A stretch of DNA of 64,000 bases from Chryseobacterium camelliae (GCF_030818575.1 NZ_JAUTAL010000001.1:2604001-2668000); one strand, 5' to 3'; shown: positions 1 through 8,932, numbered from the stretch's first letter. Notes: generated by a model from the letters alone, not told the origin. Translations and numbers: made by a program.

Positions 1-60
1 ATTGAAAAGCCGGATGGAACAGTAGTAACCACTCCTATTTACGGGGAATGCGGTTGCTAA
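1..60 (+). CDS. C-terminal tail of an unidentified protein (partial)
   Basis: The first 60 bases read in frame 1 as 19 codons followed by TAA, ending in GECGC. The start lies outside the window, so the family cannot be named. A short tail ending in a Cys-Gly-Cys cluster could belong to a small secreted or peptide-precursor protein, but this is only a guess. The next 160 bases carry no convincing gene. Confidence 0.5.
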   Translation: MEKPDGTVVTTPIYGECGC

Positions 61-172
61 AACAACAGCAGATAATAAAGGTAGTTGTGCAGGACAAGAA
101 TGCATCATGACTCAATCAATGTATTTATGAGCCTTTACCGGAATCAAGATAGCGGGCAGGACTTTTGTCCAC

Positions 173-180
173 TATTTTTG
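173..180 (+). promoter_or_regulatory. Bacteroidetes-type -7 box (TATTTTTG) for pepD
   Basis: TATTTTTG matches the TAnnTTTG -7 consensus and would start transcription near 185. This lies downstream of the in-frame ATG at 165 and upstream of the ATG at 222, so it decides the start of the dipeptidase gene. No well-spaced TTG -33 element is obvious. Confidence 0.5.
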
Positions 181-221
181 TGCCTTTTTATTATTTCGTA
201 ATTTTGAAGAAAATAAATGTT

Positions 222-1667
222 ATGGAACTAACGAATATAGAACCGCAGATCATCTGGAAGAACTTTTCCAGGCTGAATGCTGTTCCGCGACCATCGAAAA
301 AAGAGGAAAAGGTAATTGCCTTCATCAGAGAATTCGGTGAAAACCTGGGATTGGACACTACTGTGGATGAGGTGGGGAATGTCATCATCAGAAAGCCGGC
401 GACTCCGGGAATGGAAAACCGAAAATCTGTTGTCCTACAGTCTCACCTGGACATGGTCTGCCAGAAAAACAATGATGTTAACTTCGATTTTGAAACGGAA
501 GGGATCAGAATGGAAATAGAAGGCGACTGGGTAAAAGCAAAAGGGACAACACTGGGCGCTGATAACGGGCTTGGTGTAGCGACCATCATGTCTATCCTTG
601 AAAGCAATGACATTCCACATCCTGCCCTGGAAGCTCTTTTCACTATTGATGAAGAGACGGGAATGACCGGAGCATTAGGGTTAAAACCGGGACAACTCAC
701 AGGTGATATTCTTCTGAACCTTGATACTGAAGAAGATGATGAAATTGACATCGGCTGCGCAGGCGGAATGGATGTCACAATCACCCAAAACTATCAAACC
801 GAAGCTGCAAAAGGACAAATTATACGATTTGAAGTAAAAGGGTTGCAGGGCGGCCATTCCGGAATGGATATCCACAAGGGACTTGGAAATGCCAATATTA
901 TCCTGGGACGCCTTTTATATAAAGCCCTGGAAAAACAGAACATCCAACTGATCTCTGTAGACGGAGGCGGGCTTAGAAATGCCATCCCGAGAGAAGCCGT
1001 AGCTTTGGCATCAGTAAGAAACGCCGGTGAATTTATTGAAGAAATAACAGCAGGCCTTAAAAAAGAAATCCTGGAAGAATTTGCCGGTATAGAACCAGGC
1101 CTTCAGATTAATATCGAAAATGCCACTACTTCTGATAAAGCGGTTTCAGAGGAAGATTCAAGAAAAATCATCCTGACTTTAAAATCCCTGCATAATGGAG
1201 TATACCGAATGAGCCCTGATGTACAGGACCTCGTAGAATCTTCAAACAATGTGGCCAGAGTTGAGCTCAAAGAAGGGGCTTTAAAAATTTTAAACCTTTC
1301 CAGGTCATCGGTTGAATCATCTAAAGATTCTGTAGCGGAACAGCTGAAGTCTGTAGCAGACCTGGCAGGCATGAATACGGAATTCAGCGGTTCTTATCCC
1401 GGATGGAAGCCAAAGCCGGGCTCTGAGATCGTTCAGCTGATGGAAAAAATTTATACGGAAAAATTTACTGAGAAGCCCCATGTGGTAGCCTGCCATGCAG
1501 GCCTGGAATGTGGAATCATAGGAGCGAATTATCCGGACATGGAAATGGTGAGCTTCGGGCCTACGATCCGCGGTGCCCACTCCCCGGATGAAAGGGCCAA
1601 TATCCCTTCTACCCAGAAATTCTGGGCATTCACCAAAGAGATTCTGGCGAATATTCCTCAAAAGTAA
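222..1667 (+). CDS. pepD: Aminoacyl-histidine dipeptidase (PepD, M20 family)
   Basis: A 481-residue cytosolic zinc dipeptidase that cleaves Xaa-His and other dipeptides during peptide turnover. Its length matches E. coli PepD (about 485). Visible M20 landmarks in order are SHLDMVCQ (metal His and Asp), GADNGLG (bridging Asp), DEETGMTGA (catalytic and metal Glu), NLDTEE, a GGHSGMDI lid-domain motif and HAGLECG near the C-terminus. An in-frame ATG at 165 lies upstream of the -7 box at 173-180, so the ATG at 222 (MELTNIEP) is preferred. The gene is monocistronic and ends at a strong terminator. Confidence 0.93.
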   Translation: MELTNIEPQIIWKNFSRLNAVPRPSKKEEKVIAFIREFGENLGLDTTVDEVGNVIIRKPATPGMENRKSVVLQSHLDMVCQKNNDVNFDFETEGIRMEIEGDWVKAKGTTLGADNGLGVATIMSILESNDIPHPALEALFTIDEETGMTGALGLKPGQLTGDILLNLDTEEDDEIDIGCAGGMDVTITQNYQTEAAKGQIIRFEVKGLQGGHSGMDIHKGLGNANIILGRLLYKALEKQNIQLISVDGGGLRNAIPREAVALASVRNAGEFIEEITAGLKKEILEEFAGIEPGLQINIENATTSDKAVSEEDSRKIILTLKSLHNGVYRMSPDVQDLVESSNNVARVELKEGALKILNLSRSSVESSKDSVAEQLKSVADLAGMNTEFSGSYPGWKPKPGSEIVQLMEKIYTEKFTEKPHVVACHAGLECGIIGANYPDMEMVSFGPTIRGAHSPDERANIPSTQKFWAFTKEILANIPQK

Positions 1668-1688
1668 CATGTTGCAATTGCTATATTG

Positions 1689-1724
1689 AATATCCAAAAT
1701 CGATTGATTTTGGATATTTTCCTT
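1689..1724 (+). terminator. Rho-independent terminator after pepD
   Basis: A perfect 13-bp stem (1689-1701 with 1706-1718, loop GATT) is followed by TTTTCCTTT. Confidence 0.8.
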
Positions 1725-1806
1725 TATTGATTACGTATGCAAGTCGATATAACTAATAATGAAAGATTGCATAAAGAATCATACAATTTTAAAAATGTAA
1801 AAAATT

Positions 1807-2388
1807 ATGAAAAGCATCACAGTATTTTGCGGATCGAGTTTCGGTTCAGAGGATATTTATAGAGCGAAGGCTGCTATGCTTGGGCAGACATTGGCCCAAC
1901 ACCAGATACAATTGGTATACGGCGGCGCCAATGTAGGGTTGATGGGTGCTGTGGCAGACGGTGCACTGAATGCCGGCGGAAAAGTCATTGGCGTTTTACC
2001 TCATTTTTTACAGACCAAAGAAATTGCCCACAAGCGGTTGACAGACCTCATTCTGGTGGAAAGCATGCACGAAAGAAAGACCAGGATGAATGAACTCTGC
2101 GATGGCGTGATCGTTCTTCCCGGTGGTTACGGAACTCTGGAGGAATTTTTTGAAATGATTACCTGGGCACAGCTCGGCCTTCACAAAAAACCTATAGGAA
2201 TTCTGAACATTGATGGGTTTTACGATGATCTCATCAGGATGGTTGAAACTATGGTGGCTAAAGGCTTTTTAAAGCAGATTAATCATGACATGCTGCTGAT
2301 CAGCGATTCGATAGACGGGCTGTTGGAAATGATGCAGAATTATCAGGCTCCGACGGTTGGAAAATGGATTTCAAAAGATGAAATGTAG
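1807..2388 (+). CDS. LOG-family protein (TIGR00730; cytokinin-activating phosphoribohydrolase type)
   Basis: A 193-residue Rossmann-fold protein of the lysine-decarboxylase-like LOG family. Members hydrolyse N6-modified or plain nucleoside 5'-monophosphates to base plus ribose 5-phosphate. The nucleotide-binding GGANVGLMGAVAD segment is near residue 40, and the diagnostic HERKTRMNELCD and PGGYGTLEE motifs lie around residues 97-125. Length is typical for the family. It is flanked by terminators on both sides, so it is a single-gene unit. Bacterial LOG proteins are widespread and their physiological substrate is often unproved; many are mislabelled as lysine decarboxylases. Confidence 0.9.
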   Translation: MKSITVFCGSSFGSEDIYRAKAAMLGQTLAQHQIQLVYGGANVGLMGAVADGALNAGGKVIGVLPHFLQTKEIAHKRLTDLILVESMHERKTRMNELCDGVIVLPGGYGTLEEFFEMITWAQLGLHKKPIGILNIDGFYDDLIRMVETMVAKGFLKQINHDMLLISDSIDGLLEMMQNYQAPTVGKWISKDEM

Positions 2389-2410
2389 CAAATTCTATCC
2401 AATGTATCAT

Positions 2411-2440
2411 CCTTTCAGACTGAAGCTCTGAAAGGGTTTC
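2411..2440 (+). terminator. Terminator with CCTTTCAG stem
   Basis: CCTTTCAG (2411-2418) pairs with CTGAAAGG (2428-2435) across a 9-nt loop and is followed by a short T-rich tract. The same stem and loop length recur at 4758 and 26721. Confidence 0.6.
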
Positions 2441-2519
2441 TATTTTCTGCCATACCACACTGATTTGGAGAATAATTTCGTCTAAAAATCCTTGAAATAG
2501 TTGTAAAGGATAAGTTTAG

Positions 2520-2527
2520 TATATTTG
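2520..2527 (+). promoter_or_regulatory. -7 box (TATATTTG) for the prolyl oligopeptidase gene
   Basis: TATATTTG lies 31 bases before the ATG at 2559, with a TTG at 2501-2503 that is 16 nt upstream and could serve as the -33 element. Confidence 0.5.
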
Positions 2528-2558
2528 CAAAACACACCTAAAAGAGAAATATATATCC

Positions 2559-4710
2559 ATGAAAAATATCTTCCTGTCCGCAGTTTTATTCCTGAGTCAA
2601 ATCATTACAGCACAATACAACTATCCTAAAACACTTGAAAAACCAGTAGTTGATGATTATTTCGGCATCCAGGTGACCGATAATTACAGATGGCTGGAAG
2701 ACCTCACTAATCCTGAAACCGACCAATGGTTCAGAGCGCGGTCGGAGTTCAGCCACAGCATTATTGACAAAATCCCGCACCGGGAAGATCTGTACAAACG
2801 CATGAAAGAAATGCAGCAGATGAACGGGGATTCCTTTCATGTTGTCCTGCAAAGACAAAATTTCTATTTCTATACAAAAACGAAAAAAAGCGAAAACCTG
2901 TCTAAACTGTATTCAAGAAATCTTTCTACAGGAGAGGAAAAACTGATTTTTGATCCTGAAATACTCGGTAAAAATACCCAGATTGTAAATTTTAATCTTG
3001 ATTCCAAAGCAAAAAGAGCTGCCATCCTACTGTCTAAATCAGGAGGTGAAATTTGTATGCTCAGGATCCTGGACCTTAGTTCACTAAAGTTAATGAATGA
3101 TGAAATCGGTCCCATCTGGAGTGAATTTCCTTTTGAGTTTACGCCCGATGACAAGGCCATTATATATACCCGGATGAGCACGGCAGACCCGAACAGCAAT
3201 ATGCTTTTAAAAAACATGAAATCCATGCTGCATGTCTTAGGAACGGATGTAAAAAACGATAAATTACTGGCCTCCAGGGATGAATATCCGGAACTGAACG
3301 CCTTAACAGAACAGTTTACAAGAGTGTATATTACAGATGACAATCAATATCTTGTGCTTACGCTAAGTTCTGTAAAATCTGAAATGCCGATTTTTGTTGC
3401 ACCGTATTCAGAATTGAAAAAATAAAAAAATCAGCTGGAGGCAAATAGTCAAACCATCAGATGACATTACGGATATTTTTATTTCCGGCGACCAGCTTTT
3501 CCTGCTCACCCATAAAGATGCGCCCAATTATAAAATTACGCTCACCAGCCTTTCCAAACCTGATTTGAATAATGCAAAAGTAATTGTTCCTGAGAGTAAG
3601 GACGGAGTAATCATCAGCATCCACAACTCCAAAAATTACCTTTATTATTCACTCGGCAATGGGATTACCAGAGATAAATACCAGGTCAGCCTGAAGACAC
3701 TGGCAGGGAAAAAAATTGATTTTCCGACCGGGGTGAACTCTTCACTATCCCTTAATCCCAAGGAGAACGACAATATCTACTGTAACAACGTGAATTGGCT
3801 GGCTCCCCTTACTGTCTATGAATATAACCCCGATCAGGGTGTCCCGGTAAAAAGCAGGTTCCTCAACTCAGAAACAAAGTATCCTGACTACAGTGCCAGA
3901 TATGCTGTACAAGAGGTTGAAGTAAAAAGCCATGACGGCACTCTGGTTCCGCTCTCTGTTATTTATCCGAAAAATATGCCTATGGACGGCAGCAGCCCTG
4001 CTTATATCACAGGATACGGAGGGTACGGGTTTTCTTATGAACCTCGTTTTTCCGCCAGATTATCTGCACTGCTGGAACAAGGTGTTGTGATTGCGGTAGC
4101 CCATGTAAGAGGCGGCGGAGAAAAAGGTGAGGAATGGCATAAGGCAGGAATGAAGGCAACGAAGCCCAACACCTGGAAAGATTTTATTGCCTGCTCGGAA
4201 TATCTCGTACAGCAGAAATATACATCGCCTTCCAGATTAATCGGTAACGGAGTAAGTATGGGTGGTGTACTGATCGGAAGGGCGATCACTGAAAGGCCCG
4301 ACCTCTTTGCCGTTGCCATTGCTGAGGTAGGCATGACCAATACTTTACGATCTGAAACGACTGCCAACGGACCTAACCAAATCCCCGAAATCGGATCCAT
4401 AAAAAATGAGGAAGATGCTAAAAACCTTATTGAAATGGACGCACAAAGTAAAGTGAAGAAAGGAGTATCCTATCCTGCCGTAATCATACGGGTAGGAATG
4501 AACGATTCCAGAGTGGTCCCGTGGATGCCCGGAAAGTTTGCTGCGGTATTGCAAAACAGCTCCTCTTCCGGAAAACCGGTTTTACTATATGCCAATTATG
4601 ATAACGGCCACTTCACCAATGACCTGAATGTCGTTTTCAAAGAGTATGCAGATATATATGCTTTTGCTTTATGGCAGGCAGGACATCCTGATTTTCAGCC
4701 TGCAAATTGA
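2559..4710 (+). pseudogene. Secreted prolyl oligopeptidase (S9A), interrupted by a +1 frameshift
   Basis: The reading frame opens with a signal peptide (MKNIFLSAVLFLSQIITAQ), stops at 3423-3425, and continues one frame over up to 4710. Removing one A from the A6 run at 3417-3422 (or the following A7 run) joins the parts into about 716 residues, the normal S9A length. The N-terminal half carries the typical DDYFG...YRWLED start and the beta-propeller. The C-terminal half has the alpha/beta hydrolase triad: Ser in GVSMGG (about 566), Asp in MNDSRV (about 649), His in NGHF (about 684). The product would be a periplasmic or secreted post-proline endopeptidase. The frameshift sits in a homopolymer, so it may be a sequence error rather than true inactivation. 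Confidence 0.88.
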
Positions 4711-4757
4711 TAAAGTGCCCATTTATGAATGCATGAATTTTTAATGAAATATACCTG

Positions 4758-4796
4758 CCCTTTCAGGCCTTAATTCTGAAAGGGTTTTTATTTTTT
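4758..4796 (+). terminator. Terminator with CCCTTTCAG stem
   Basis: CCCTTTCAG (4758-4766) pairs with CTGAAAGGG (4776-4784) across a 9-nt loop, followed by a long T tract. Confidence 0.8.
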
Positions 4797-4869
4797 AACA
4801 GAAAATTGTACATTTTGGAGAAATCTGATTCCTCAAAAGTTTGTACATTTAAATGATAAGTTTAGTATT

Positions 4870-5871
4870 ATGACAGATGATTATCTGAATAAAATTCTGG
4901 CAGAATATAAAGAATGCTATGCCGCATATTCCGCTTTAGGTTCTAAAGTGGAACATACGGTAAGGAGATTATGCAAAAATATCCCTATCCATCAAATCAC
5001 CAGCAGGGTTAAGACCAGGGCAAGCCTGGCCCAGAAAATCATCAAGAAAGATAAATACAGGAATCTGGATGATATCACCGATATTCTGGGGCTGAGAATC
5101 ATCACGTATTTTGAAGATGACATTTCAAAAATTGAGGAAATTCTTAACCGGGAATTCACTGTTGACTGGAGCAATTCCGTTGATAAAGGGAACATAGAGA
5201 TTGATAAGTTCGGATACAGAAGCATCCACTTTATTCTGCAAATCAGTGAACGTAAAGCACAGACGAAAGAATATGCAGACTATAAAAATATCCGGTTCGA
5301 GATTCAGATCAGGAGCATTCTTCAGCATTCGTGGGCAGAGATTGAACATGATCTGGGCTATAAATCTTTTGTTGATATTCCTCAAAAGGCCCAACGTACA
5401 TTCTATCGGGTTGCCGCTTTGCTGGAACAGGCGGATATTGAATTTACCAAACTGAAAAAAGAGATCCATGAGTTTGAGAATTCGGTGAATAAGAACCTTA
5501 AGAATAAGCGGGAGCTGATTAACATTAATGAATCAACTATTATTGCGTTTGTAAAAAAGAACCCGCTGCTCCGGGAGATTGAAAGCGCCGTAAGAAAAGC
5601 ACTGAAAACGCCCGGCAACTCTAAGTTTGATTCAGCCTATATCTCTGCCAATCATTTTCCGGCACAGCTGAAGGATCTTGGCATCCTGAACCTTATCCAG
5701 CTTGAGGAACAGCTTTTGCGCCACAAGGACGAAATCATCATCAGTGAAATCAGTTATTTAAGATCTGTCAATCAAAACCTTACGGACCGAAGCATTAAAT
5801 TTGCCATCCCACAGGGAGCTCCCATACTCTGGCTGATCCATTACCTTCAAAGCAATGATAATCTGATATAA
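4870..5871 (+). CDS. RelA/SpoT-domain protein (small alarmone synthetase-like)
   Basis: A 333-residue soluble protein. The N-terminal two thirds is a RelA/SpoT nucleotidyltransferase domain: RVKTRASLAQKI (about 42-53), ITDILGLRII, FGYRSIHFIL and EIQIRSILQHSWAEIEHD. These are the motifs of (p)ppGpp synthetases. There is no HD hydrolase, TGS or ACT domain, so it resembles a stand-alone synthetase. The C-terminal ~120 residues, after a predicted helical linker (EFENSVNKNLKNKREL), are not recognised. Stand-alone proteins of this fold can instead be toxins that pyrophosphorylate nucleotides or tRNA, but no antitoxin gene is adjacent. Transcribed alone, and convergent with the ferredoxin operon. 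Confidence 0.85.
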   Translation: MTDDYLNKILAEYKECYAAYSALGSKVEHTVRRLCKNIPIHQITSRVKTRASLAQKIIKKDKYRNLDDITDILGLRIITYFEDDISKIEEILNREFTVDWSNSVDKGNIEIDKFGYRSIHFILQISERKAQTKEYADYKNIRFEIQIRSILQHSWAEIEHDLGYKSFVDIPQKAQRTFYRVAALLEQADIEFTKLKKEIHEFENSVNKNLKNKRELININESTIIAFVKKNPLLREIESAVRKALKTPGNSKFDSAYISANHFPAQLKDLGILNLIQLEEQLLRHKDEIIISEISYLRSVNQNLTDRSIKFAIPQGAPILWLIHYLQSNDNLI

Positions 5872-5879
5872 TAACAAAA

Positions 5880-5904
5880 ACTCCCGGAAATATTTCCCGG
5901 GAGT
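5880..5904 (-). terminator. Terminator for the ferredoxin operon
   Basis: ACTCCCGG (5880-5887) pairs with CCGGGAGT (5897-5904). Read on the minus strand the stem is followed by TTTTTGTTATT, so it mainly serves the minus-strand ferredoxin gene; the plus-strand tail is weaker. Confidence 0.7.
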
Positions 5905-5927
5905 GATGTATTTTAAAGAAACCCTTT

Positions 5928-6257
5928 TTAAGGATAAGGAGCGATTTCCACTTCCAGCCCTTCCATAGCATCTGCTATATGAAGCTGACAGCCCAAACGG
6001 CTGTTGTCTTTCACATGGAAAGCCTCAGCCAGCATGGCATCTTCCTCATCACCCATAGGTTCCAGTCCCGGGTCGCTGATCACGTAAACCTGACAGGATG
6101 CACACATAGCCATCCCTCCGCATACGCCGATAGTACCCTCTTCAGCCAGTTCGTATGAACGGATGATTTCCATAAGGTTCATGGACATATCCGTAGGAGC
6201 AACTACATCATGTGTAACGCCTTCCCTATCGGTAATTTTTATATTGATATCACTCAT
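5928..6257 (-). CDS. Adrenodoxin-type [2Fe-2S] ferredoxin
   Basis: A 109-residue electron carrier of the vertebrate/ISC ferredoxin type. The cluster ligands are seen in VCGGMAMCASC (Cys-x5-Cys-x2-Cys, about 45-54) and the fourth Cys in RLGCQLHIADAMEGLEVEI near residue 90. Length is normal. It lies 42 bases downstream of a ferredoxin reductase gene on the same strand, so the two should form an NADPH-reductase-ferredoxin electron chain. The acceptor is unknown; flavobacterial ferredoxins of this type feed desaturases, P450-like enzymes or Fe-S assembly. Confidence 0.9.
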   Translation of the reverse strand: MSDINIKITDREGVTHDVVAPTDMSMNLMEIIRSYELAEEGTIGVCGGMAMCASCQVYVISDPGLEPMGDEEDAMLAEAFHVKDNSRLGCQLHIADAMEGLEVEIAPYP

Positions 6258-6299
6258 TGATTACAGTATTGATTAATAACATCTCACCAGATGCTCATT

Positions 6300-7355
6300 T
6301 TAATCTATTTTTTTCACCACTGCCTTTTCAGCTTCTTTACGGGTTCCGTCGAATCCGTCCACACCACTTACAGTTGTATATTTCAGTACATATTTTTTAC
6401 CCGGGTTCAGGCGGTTGTAAACGCTCTGGCACATGAGGGTAGCCTCATGGAATCCGCAAAGGATCAGTTTCAGTTTTCCCGGATAGGTATTGATGTCCCC
6501 GATAGCATATATACCGTCAATATTGGTCTGGTAATCCAATGCATTGTTTACGACAATAGCATTTTTTTCTATATTCAGTCCCCAGTTTCCGATCTCTCCC
6601 AATTTCGGAGTTAACCCGAACAAAGGGATGAAATAATCCGTATCAATATCATAGGCTTCTTCGCCATCCAGTTGTACGGTGATGGCTTCTACTTTGCCGG
6701 ATCCTTTGATAGCTGTAACTTCAGCCGGGGTAATCAGCTTGATTTTACCCTGATTTTTAAGTTCCTGTACCTTTTCCACTGAATCAAGGGCTCCTCTGAA
6801 CTCATTTCTTCTGTGAATAAGGGTTACTTCGCTGGCCACGTTGGAAAGGAAAATGCTCCAGTCCAGGGCAGAGTCTCCTCCACCGGCAATCACTACCTTT
6901 TTATTCCTGAAATGTTCAGGTTCTTTTACAAAGTACTCAAGTCCTTTTTCTTCATAATCTGCTATATTCTCCAATGCAGGCTTTCTCGGCTCAAAAGTAC
7001 CCAGTCCTCCGGCAATAGCTACGGCTTTTGCACGGTGAACCGTACCTTTATTGGTTACTACTTCAAACCATTCGTCATCTATTTTATTGAGGGTAACGGC
7101 CGTTTCCCCCAGTGTAAAGCCAGGCTGGAACTGTCTGATCTGTTCCATTAAATTATCTACTAGATCCCCTGCATTGACTGACGGATACCCCGGAATATCG
7201 AAAATAGGTTTCTTAGGATAAAGTTCTGCCAGCTGACCTCCAGGTTGAGGAAGTGCATCGATGATATGGCATTTCATTTTCAGCAGGCCTGCTTCAAATA
7301 CGGCAAAAAGGCCGGTTGGGCCGGCTCCTATGATCAATATATCGGTTGTTATCAT
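6300..7355 (-). CDS. Ferredoxin--NADP reductase (thioredoxin reductase-like, type 2)
   Basis: A 351-residue FAD- and NAD(P)H-dependent oxidoreductase. The FAD site is GAGPTGLFAVFEAG at residues 9-22, followed by PQPGGQLAELYPKK. The NAD(P) site is VVIAGGGDSALDW near residue 155. A C-terminal GIYAIGDINTYPGKLKLI closes the FAD pocket. The CxxC redox pair of true thioredoxin reductases is absent, which fits the YumC/FNR2 family. It is the first gene of the operon with the ferredoxin. Confidence 0.88.
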   Translation of the reverse strand: MITTDILIIGAGPTGLFAVFEAGLLKMKCHIIDALPQPGGQLAELYPKKPIFDIPGYPSVNAGDLVDNLMEQIRQFQPGFTLGETAVTLNKIDDEWFEVVTNKGTVHRAKAVAIAGGLGTFEPRKPALENIADYEEKGLEYFVKEPEHFRNKKVVIAGGGDSALDWSIFLSNVASEVTLIHRRNEFRGALDSVEKVQELKNQGKIKLITPAEVTAIKGSGKVEAITVQLDGEEAYDIDTDYFIPLFGLTPKLGEIGNWGLNIEKNAIVVNNALDYQTNIDGIYAIGDINTYPGKLKLILCGFHEATLMCQSVYNRLNPGKKYVLKYTTVSGVDGFDGTRKEAEKAVVKKID

Positions 7356-7387
7356 AACAATAGGATAATTTAATTATACGTTAGCTG

Positions 7388-7395
7388 CAAATTTA
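7388..7395 (-). promoter_or_regulatory. -7 box (TAAATTTG) for the ferredoxin reductase operon
   Basis: On the minus strand TAAATTTG lies 32 bases before the reductase start codon and matches TAnnTTTG. Confidence 0.5.
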
Positions 7396-7509
7396 CTAAT
7401 TTTAATGCGAAGCTGATTTAACTCAGTCTAAATAAATAAATGAGATTTGTCAAATAAAAGGGCTTACAGCAGCACCAGGATTTGGCAGTGTTTTTGTAAA
7501 ATTCTAATT

Positions 7510-8280
7510 ATGAAGAAATTATTAATATGCTTTGCATTATTTGCATGGTTTCTGGGATCTGGCCAGATAACCAATATTGCAGATGGCGAATCATTAACGT
7601 ACAGAATCCATTATGGTATTCTGAATGCCGGAACGGCTAACCTCACCACCCAAAAAACCATGTACAGGGGTATACCTCATCTATATGTAAAAGGTACCGG
7701 ACAAACCACAGGAGCCGTGAAAGCCTTTTTTAAAGTGGAAGATCTATATGAAAGCTTCATTAATACCAGCACGGAACTGCCGAGTTTTTACGTAAGGAAT
7801 GTACGCGAGGGCGGTTATACGCAACACTTTGAAACGGCTTTCAACCACGACAACCAGACGCTGATCCTCACCGATAAAAAGAATCCCGCCAACGGCTCAC
7901 GAGTCATTAAATCCGTAAAAGGCGTACAGGACATGCTTTCCTGCTTCTACTACCTCAGAAGTAAAACGCCTGCCCAGCTGAAAGTAGGAACCGTAATTAA
8001 TATGAATGTATGGATTGATGACGAAATGTTTCCTTTCCAGTTAAAAGTGACAGGAACGGAAAACCTGAAGACCAAATTCGGTACGATCAACTGCCTGAAA
8101 ATTATTCCTTCAGTTAAAAGCGGAAGGGTGTTTAAAGAGGAAGAAGGTGTAACCATGTGGGTATCCAATGATGCCAATCATGTTCCTATGCTGCTGAAAG
8201 CCGAGCTGGCTGTAGGGTCTCTCAAAGCAAGCATTGACGATTATAAAAATGTAAAATATCCGTTGAGGTTTTCGAACTGA
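7510..8280 (+). CDS. Secreted DUF3108-domain protein
   Basis: A 256-residue exported protein. The start at 7510 gives a clean signal peptide (MKKLLICFALFAWFLGSGQ); an in-frame upstream ATG at 7447 would hide it. The mature part begins GESLTYRIHYGILNAGTANL, the signature opening of DUF3108, and contains AVKAFFKVEDLYESF and YTQHFETAFN typical of that family. DUF3108 proteins are periplasmic beta-rich proteins, possibly related to lipid or lipoprotein binding; the function is not established. It stands alone and ends at a good terminator. Confidence 0.87.
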   Translation: MKKLLICFALFAWFLGSGQITNIADGESLTYRIHYGILNAGTANLTTQKTMYRGIPHLYVKGTGQTTGAVKAFFKVEDLYESFINTSTELPSFYVRNVREGGYTQHFETAFNHDNQTLILTDKKNPANGSRVIKSVKGVQDMLSCFYYLRSKTPAQLKVGTVINMNVWIDDEMFPFQLKVTGTENLKTKFGTINCLKIIPSVKSGRVFKEEEGVTMWVSNDANHVPMLLKAELAVGSLKASIDDYKNVKYPLRFSN

Positions 8281-8303
8281 AACAACGTTAGCTTATTATA
8301 ATG

Positions 8304-8330
8304 ATGCCTGTTCTAATGACAGGCATTTTT
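8304..8330 (+). terminator. Terminator after the DUF3108 gene
   Basis: ATGCCTGT (8304-8311) pairs with ACAGGCAT (8319-8326), followed by TTTTATT. Confidence 0.75.
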
Positions 8331-8482
8331 ATTGGTTTCAATCGTAAACGACGTTTCATGTCATGACAGGCCTAAGTTTTAAATGAAATTTAAACATCTG
8401 CACACATCTTTCTTTTAGCATTCATGATAAATTCTATTGGATTAATCTGCTACAGATATCCTTTCCCAGGTGCCAAAAAACA

Positions 8483-8507
8483 AACCTCCGGGGAATCCCC
8501 GGAGGTT
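8483..8507 (-). terminator. Strong minus-strand terminator
   Basis: AACCTCCGGGG (8483-8493) pairs perfectly with CCCCGGAGGTT (8497-8507). On the minus strand it is followed by TGTTTTTTGG; the plus-strand side has no T run. Confidence 0.8.
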
Positions 8508-8582
8508 GAAGTCAAGATTACTCTTTTAATAGTTACTATTGTGATTTGTGACAACAAAGTTAAATTCGTTTTAAAAGTACCA

Positions 8583-8608
8583 TTTACAGAGCTTTTCAGC
8601 TCTGTAAA
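8583..8608. repeat. Hairpin A of a related pair
   Basis: A perfect 10-bp inverted repeat (TTTACAGAGC / GCTCTGTAAA) with a 6-nt loop. It resembles the hairpin at 8676-8699 in loop length and stem pattern. Confidence 0.7.
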
Positions 8609-8675
8609 GATACCTAAGGATTGGATTGATATTGGCTTTTTTTTCCGTGATAGATGTGTTTTTTTAGAAAAATCC

Positions 8676-8699
8676 CTACAGGGTTTTTACACCCTGTAA
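8676..8699. repeat. Hairpin B of a related pair
   Basis: TACAGGGT (8677-8684) pairs with ACCCTGTA (8691-8698) across a 6-nt loop. Relative to hairpin A, two stem pairs are changed on both sides (A-T to G-C, C-G to T-A), so pairing is kept. Confidence 0.7.
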
Positions 8700-8820
8700 G
8701 AATACAATTGCACCACTTGTGTTTTTACCACCAAATTTCTACTACCTTTATGTTTAAATCAAAATTTCTCTTTCAAACATCATTGTCCTCTTCATCTATT
8801 CGTCTGCTCTTTTGATAATT

Positions 8821-8828
8821 CAAAGATA
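8821..8828 (-). promoter_or_regulatory. -7 box (TATCTTTG) for the candidate ncRNA
   Basis: The reverse complement of 8821-8828 is TATCTTTG, matching TAnnTTTG. A TTTTG at 8857-8853 could be a -33 element with a long spacer. Confidence 0.4.
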
Positions 8829-8932
8829 GGAACATATCAGGTGAAAAAACTACAAAAAGGCTTAGATACATATCGCTGAGGTTGTAGATATAATTCTACA
8901 GAACTACTCTTTTATTAAGTTTACTAAAGCTA

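Larger units (their letters stand above)
8474..8816 (-). ncRNA. Candidate ~340-nt structured non-coding RNA
   Basis: This gene-free stretch has its own minus-strand unit: a -7 box TATCTTTG at 8828-8821 and, 310 bases later, a perfect 11-bp terminator stem with a T tract. No reading frame longer than about 13 codons starts inside it on the minus strand. It contains two similar hairpins (8676-8699 and 8583-8608) of the form ACAG-G-loop-C-CTGT that differ by compensating base changes. These points suggest a structured RNA, or a regulatory 3' region of the upstream kinase/regulator operon. I do not recognise tmRNA, RNase P or SRP signatures in it. Confidence 0.45.

Noticed and set aside
165..221. 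Longer N-terminus for PepD
   Set aside because: The -7 box at 173-180 lies downstream of that ATG, and the family begins close to MELTNIEP.
8424..8699. 91-codon plus-strand frame in the 8.3-8.9 kb gap
   Set aside because: It runs through both hairpins and the minus-strand terminator and has no protein-like features.
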